This document shows positions 60,915 through 64,000 of a stretch of DNA of 64,000 bases, piece by piece. The first letter of the stretch is position 1. Every line of letters begins with the position of its first letter. Below the pieces are notes generated by a model, which saw only the letters and a list, made by a program, of their open reading frames with translations, searched no databases and was not told the DNA's origin. The position numbers were made by a program, and so were the translations under genes. Source of the stretch: Actinomycetes bacterium (lineage in GTDB: Bacteria > Actinomycetota > Acidimicrobiia > Acidimicrobiales > Palsa-688); NCBI GenBank assembly GCA_021787365.1, contig JAJYMB010000061.1, positions 45,918 through 109,917 on the forward strand, written 5' to 3'.

Positions 60915-61724
60915 ATGTCGTCGCTTACGAGCCGAGCGCTTGAAGTCCCGGGCGCGCACCTGCACTACGAGGTGCAAGGCCGGGGACCTGTGCTCATGCT
61001 GATCGGCCACCCCATGGGCGTCGCAGGGTTTGGCGCTATCGCGCCACTGCTCGCCGAGGACTACACGGTCGTGACCTACGACCCCCGAGGCTTCGGCCTG
61101 AGCACGATCGACGACCCCGACCAGGAGGGCGAGCCGGACTTGCTGGCCGACGACGTCCGCCGGGTGCTGGAGGCGGTCGGGGACGGGCCCGCGCACGTGT
61201 TCGGCAGCAGCGGCGGCGCGGTGACCGGCCTCGCCCTGACCGCCCACTACCCCGGCCACGTGCGGGCCCTCGTCGCCCACGAACCCCCACTCGCCCTGAC
61301 CCTCCCGGACGCCGAGGAGGCTCGCGCGGGGATCCACGACATTTACGACACCTACCGCAACAGCGGCATTGGCGCGGCGTGGGAGAGGTTCTTTGCCTTC
61401 ACTGGGATCAACATGCGTCCCCAGGACGAGGACGCCGCGCCCCAGCCGCCGTCGGCCGAGGCGGTGGCGACGAGCGAGCGCTTCTTCGCTCACGGCCTGC
61501 TGCCGATCGCTCTCTACCAGCCTGACTTCTCGGCCCTCCAGGCCGCGCCGACCCGAGTGATGGTGGCCGGTGGCACCACCTCCAAGGGCCAGTTCGCCCA
61601 GCGCGCGGCTGTCGCGCTAACTGAGCGCCTCGGTACTGACCTGGTCGACTTCCCCGGAGGCCACAGCGGCTTCATCACCGGTACCAAAGACTTCGCCGCT
61701 GCGCTCCGCCGTACCTTGGCCTAG
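60915..61724 (+). CDS. Alpha/beta-fold hydrolase
   Basis: A 269-aa cytoplasmic hydrolase. The oxyanion strand is LMLIGHPMG, the nucleophile elbow GSSGGAV near residue 98, and the catalytic His is in DFPGGHSGFI near residue 250. DYTVVTYDPRGFGLS is the usual strand before the cap. The likely acid is Asp in EPDLLADDVRRVL or in the strand after the cap. The substrate is unknown; it resembles many esterase/haloperoxidase-like proteins. It lies among gene relics but looks intact. Confidence 0.88.
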   Translation: MSSLTSRALEVPGAHLHYEVQGRGPVLMLIGHPMGVAGFGAIAPLLAEDYTVVTYDPRGFGLSTIDDPDQEGEPDLLADDVRRVLEAVGDGPAHVFGSSGGAVTGLALTAHYPGHVRALVAHEPPLALTLPDAEEARAGIHDIYDTYRNSGIGAAWERFFAFTGINMRPQDEDAAPQPPSAEAVATSERFFAHGLLPIALYQPDFSALQAAPTRVMVAGGTTSKGQFAQRAAVALTERLGTDLVDFPGGHSGFITGTKDFAAALRRTLA

Positions 61725-61813
61725 CCCTGGGGATGGGCGACCCAGGGGCGAACCCCGACTAGGCGGCTGGCCAGACTGCCGGCCTTCACTCTCGACTAGG
61801 CGGTAGGGCCGTG

Positions 61814-61830
61814 TACCCTAGGGGGTATAG
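61814..61830. promoter_or_regulatory. CsoR-like operator
   Basis: TACCCTAGGGGGTATAG contains the inverted repeat TACCC-N4-GGGTA and closely resembles known CsoR copper-repressor sites, which pair C and G tracts in the form TACCCTACGGGGGTAT. It lies 47 bases before the start of the small membrane protein gene. No CsoR gene is in the window, so the regulator would act from elsewhere. Confidence 0.6.
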
Positions 61831-61876
61831 GAATCCTCTTGGGCCTCGCGGAAGAAAGGGTAAGGACCGAACAACG

Positions 61877-62134
61877 ATGTGTGGGCTTGGACGGCTAGTC
61901 CTGCCAGCGATGCTGGTGGGTATCGTGATGGGGAGCATCGCGGGGAGCTTGGTGGGGTGGTCAGCGGCAGCGGCCGTCATCGGTGTCCTTTTGATCGTCG
62001 GCCGGCGCCGGTTGTCCCAGGGCTGCGGGCTGCCACCCCAAACCGGGCGACCCTTCGAGGGCTTGGTGCACGGCGAGACCGGCGGGACGGCCTCGCCCGC
62101 CAGACCCGGCACACCGCCTGCGTCACCGAACTGA
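61877..62134 (+). CDS. Small membrane protein of unknown function behind a CsoR-like site
   Basis: An 85-aa protein beginning MCGLGRLVLPAMLVGIVMGS. It has two hydrophobic segments with Gly-rich turns (about residues 5-25 and 28-42), then an Arg stretch and a polar Gly/Pro tail. AAGGACCGAACAACG precedes the ATG. The GTG at 61811 in the same frame would place the operator inside the gene and is rejected. I do not recognise the family. The operator suggests a role in metal or sulfur stress. Confidence 0.6.
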   Translation: MCGLGRLVLPAMLVGIVMGSIAGSLVGWSAAAAVIGVLLIVGRRRLSQGCGLPPQTGRPFEGLVHGETGGTASPARPGTPPASPN

Positions 62135-62269
62135 GCCGCCGGGGAGTTGCCCATGCAGATCAGGTTGCCCCCGACGGGTACCACCGGTGAGACGTTGGCC
62201 TCGCTCGAGTTCCCGAAGCGTAAGCGCAGAGACCTGCGAATGAGAGGCTCGGGAACCGCACTCACTCGT

Positions 62270-62290
62270 CCTTGCAATATCGTTGCAAGG
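62270..62290. terminator. Perfect 8-base inverted repeat downstream of the LacI gene
   Basis: Arms CCTTGCAA and TTGCAAGG flank a 5-base loop (TATCG). It lies 43 bases beyond the LacI stop and between two convergent genes, so a terminator is the simplest reading. The arms also resemble LacI-type operators of maltose systems (TTGCAA half sites), so a regulatory site is the alternative. Confidence 0.45.
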
Positions 62291-62332
62291 CTTTGCCATC
62301 GCTTTTGCAGCGAAGGCTAGAGGCTACGGGCG

Positions 62333-63433
62333 CTACGGCTCCCGCGCCCGGCCTCTAGACCGTGTTGCCAGGACCTTGCCTGCCGCGAGCTGGGTTGTGG
62401 GCCCGGTGGAGCCCCGGACGACCAGTTCGGGCTGGAAGACAAGGTGGCCATCGGGGATGGGGACCCCTCGCAGTTCGTCGAGCAGGGCGCGGACCGCCGC
62501 CTCTCCCATCGCCCGCACAGGCTGGCGGACGGTGGTCAAGGGGGGGTCCGTGAAGCTGATGAGCGGGGAGTCGTCGTAGCCGACCACCGACACCTGGGCA
62601 GGCACTTCGAGCCGGCGCGACTGCGCGGCGCGCACGGCGCCGAGGGCCATCAGGTCGTTGGCGCAGATTATGGCAGTGACCGAGCGGTCCAGCAACCGGA
62701 GCGCGGCCGCGTGGCCGCCCTCCACCGTGAAAAACGACACCTCCACCAGGTCCGAAGCATCGGTTTGGGCTAGCTCCCGCATCCCTCGCAGGAAGGCTTC
62801 CCGCTTGAGCGCGCTCGGCCTGTAGCGGAGCGGCCCGGTGGCCAGGCCGATTACGCGGTGGCCGAGCGAGCCGAGGTGAGCGAGCGCGATGCGCATGGCC
62901 GCGCCGTCGTCGTCCGAGATCGAGGTGACCGGAAGCCCCTCGAGGTAACCGTTGACCAAGACTATGGGCAAGCCCGTTTGCACGAGCTCGCGGTAGCGTG
63001 CATGGTCGGCAGAAAGATCGGCGTGGAGGGCCGAGACGAAAATGATCCCGTTGACGCCCCTTTCCAGAAGCATGTCGATGTACTCGTTCTCGGGGAACCC
63101 CCCGGGTGTCATCGTGCAGAGAATGGGCGTGTAGCCGTCTTGGGCGAGGGCGCTTTCGATCGCTTGGACGAACGCCGGGAAAACGGGGTTGGTCAGTTCC
63201 GGGACGACGAGGCCGACCAGGCCGCTGCGGCGTTTTTGCAGCCGTCGAGGCCGTTCGTAGCCGAGCAGGTCCAATGCGGTGAGGACCGATTGGCGGGTCG
63301 CCTTGGCCACCCCGGGCTTGTCGTTGAGCACGCGGCTAACGGTCGCCTCGCTCACGCTGGCGGCCGTGGCGATGTCCTGCAGACGAAGGCGGTCGCTCTC
63401 CGGGGTAGGGGCGAGGGGTAGTGGCGGGCTCAG
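62333..63433 (-). CDS. LacI-family transcriptional regulator with probable CTG start
   Basis: The DNA-binding region reads RLQDIATAASVSEATVSRVLNDKPGVAKATR. Starting at the GTG at 63355 would cut the first helix of this motif. Upstream in frame there is no ATG, GTG or TTG before the stop of the preceding gene, but CTG at 63433 has GGAGGT 6 bases before it. From there the protein is 366 aa. The sensor domain ends VGYDDSPLISFTDPPLTTVRQPV. It follows the GH13 gene by 25 bases on the same strand and probably controls alpha-glucan use. Confidence 0.85.
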   Translation of the reverse strand: MSPPLPLAPTPESDRLRLQDIATAASVSEATVSRVLNDKPGVAKATRQSVLTALDLLGYERPRRLQKRRSGLVGLVVPELTNPVFPAFVQAIESALAQDGYTPILCTMTPGGFPENEYIDMLLERGVNGIIFVSALHADLSADHARYRELVQTGLPIVLVNGYLEGLPVTSISDDDGAAMRIALAHLGSLGHRVIGLATGPLRYRPSALKREAFLRGMRELAQTDASDLVEVSFFTVEGGHAAALRLLDRSVTAIICANDLMALGAVRAAQSRRLEVPAQVSVVGYDDSPLISFTDPPLTTVRQPVRAMGEAAVRALLDELRGVPIPDGHLVFQPELVVRGSTGPTTQLAAGKVLATRSRGRAREP

Positions 63434-63458
63434 CGCGCCACCTCCCTGATCGGCGCGC

Positions 63459-64000
63459 TCATCTCAGCCGCCAGATTTGTGCCGTCGGCCCGTCACCTGG
63501 GAGGGTCACTTTCCCGTTCTTGGCCAAAATTACGGCGTCACCATAGCAGTTCTCTGCCTCACCGGACCAGCCCACTTGGCTGGCGTCGAGGGTTATGTCG
63601 CCACCCGGTGCCCGGGTGAGCAGGACCAGCACGCGATCGTCGGGCGCCTCACGCAGGTACACCAGCGCATCGTCACCGGCATAAACCCAACGGAAGCCGC
63701 CAGCGCGCAATGCGGCAGAGGACTTACGCAGGGCGATCAACTCCTTATAGGTCCGGAGCGTCTCGCGGTCCCAGGTCTCGGTCCTGTCCCACGGGAAGGG
63801 CTTCCGGGAACCCTCTCCCGTGATCCCCTGGAGGCCGATCTCGTCGCCGGAGAACACCATCGGGATCCCTGGGAAGGTGAACAACAGCGCGGCGCCCACC
63901 CGCACGGCGGGAGCGTCCCCGGTCACCGTGCGAATACGGGGCGTATCGTGAGAACCGAGCAGGCTGAAGTGGTGGGTCGCAACCCGCCATGGTACGCGGC
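63459..64000 (-). CDS. GH13 alpha-amylase-family enzyme (partial, 5' end outside window)
   Basis: The last 180 codons of a retaining alpha-glucan hydrolase. The conserved fourth region with the transition-state Asp is in LLGSHDTPRIRT, followed by FPGIPMVFSGDEIGL, which is typical of neopullulanase/cyclomaltodextrinase and related GH13 enzymes. A beta-sandwich C-domain follows, ending GPTAQIWRLR. The frame is open to the window edge. It is upstream of, and probably co-transcribed with, the LacI gene. Confidence 0.88.
   Translation of the reverse strand, partial: RVPWRVATHHFSLLGSHDTPRIRTVTGDAPAVRVGAALLFTFPGIPMVFSGDEIGLQGITGEGSRKPFPWDRTETWDRETLRTYKELIALRKSSAALRAGGFRWVYAGDDALVYLREAPDDRVLVLLTRAPGGDITLDASQVGWSGEAENCYGDAVILAKNGKVTLPGDGPTAQIWRLR

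Noticed and set aside
61786..62277. Minus-strand frame of 163 codons overlapping the small membrane protein
   Set aside because: Low-complexity Arg/Pro/Ser reading antisense to the better supported 61877-62134 gene; no motif recognised.
1..64000. CRISPR arrays, tRNA and rRNA genes, complete insertion sequences
   Set aside because: No regularly spaced repeats, no cloverleaf-like CCA-ended segments and no transposase frames were seen. The only long repeat is the rhaI pair.

Overview
The window looks like chromosome from a high-GC Gram-positive bacterium (Actinomycetota). GC is high almost throughout, GTG and TTG starts are frequent, most genes in a run overlap by 1-4 bases, and the xylose isomerase, APC/TrkA and DUF1028 genes are of types common in actinobacteria. 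This placement is inferred from gene style, not from a marker gene. I saw no tRNA, rRNA, CRISPR array or intact insertion sequence.

Layout. 0-9.4 kb is a potassium block: on the minus strand two TrkA/RCK proteins, a short KdpD-like kinase, KdpE, a tiny membrane ORF, KdpF, KdpA and KdpB (cut by the window edge). A divergent APC permease carries a fused C-terminal OB-fold. 9.4-12.3 kb holds an aldo/keto reductase, a DUF1028 protein and an M48 peptidase. 12.4-28.6 kb is a xylan/plant-glycan block: xylB, a GH3 beta-xylosidase, a LacI regulator with matching candidate operators, an ABC importer (binding protein and two permeases, no ATPase), a ThuA-like protein, xylA, a secreted GH30 xylanase, GH42 and GH5. 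28.7-40.6 kb is a less familiar ketose/polyol block: a DhnA-type aldolase, DhaL, DhaK and an FGGY kinase, then an FCD/GntR regulator leading a plus-strand operon (TIM-barrel isomerase, HPS/OMPDC-type decarboxylase or aldolase, MDR dehydrogenase, SDR, one-domain ABC ATPase, permease, binding protein).

40.7-54.2 kb is one long minus-strand L-rhamnose system: epimerase, ABC importer, rhaI, the bifunctional aldolase/dehydrogenase rhaEW and rhaB, followed by lutA and a fused lutBC. Together these would take L-rhamnose to DHAP plus L-lactate, and lactate to pyruvate. 54.5-61 kb is a decay zone. It holds a DinG-like helicase remnant, a scrap of a second rhaEW, a second almost identical rhaI, an ABC ATPase/binding-protein remnant joined by deletions, a LacI regulator, a GH63-like hydrolase, a cyclase-like gene missing its middle and the tail of a VOC protein. 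The last 3 kb has an alpha/beta hydrolase, a small membrane protein behind a CsoR-like operator, a LacI regulator whose only good start is CTG, and the C-terminal part of a GH13 enzyme.

The most unusual things here are the APC-OB fusion, the sensor-less KdpD in a TrkA-Kdp operon, the uncharacterised sugar pathway at 28.7-40.6 kb, and the duplicated rhaI, whose two copies differ at one base in 1,175 although their flanks have rotted.
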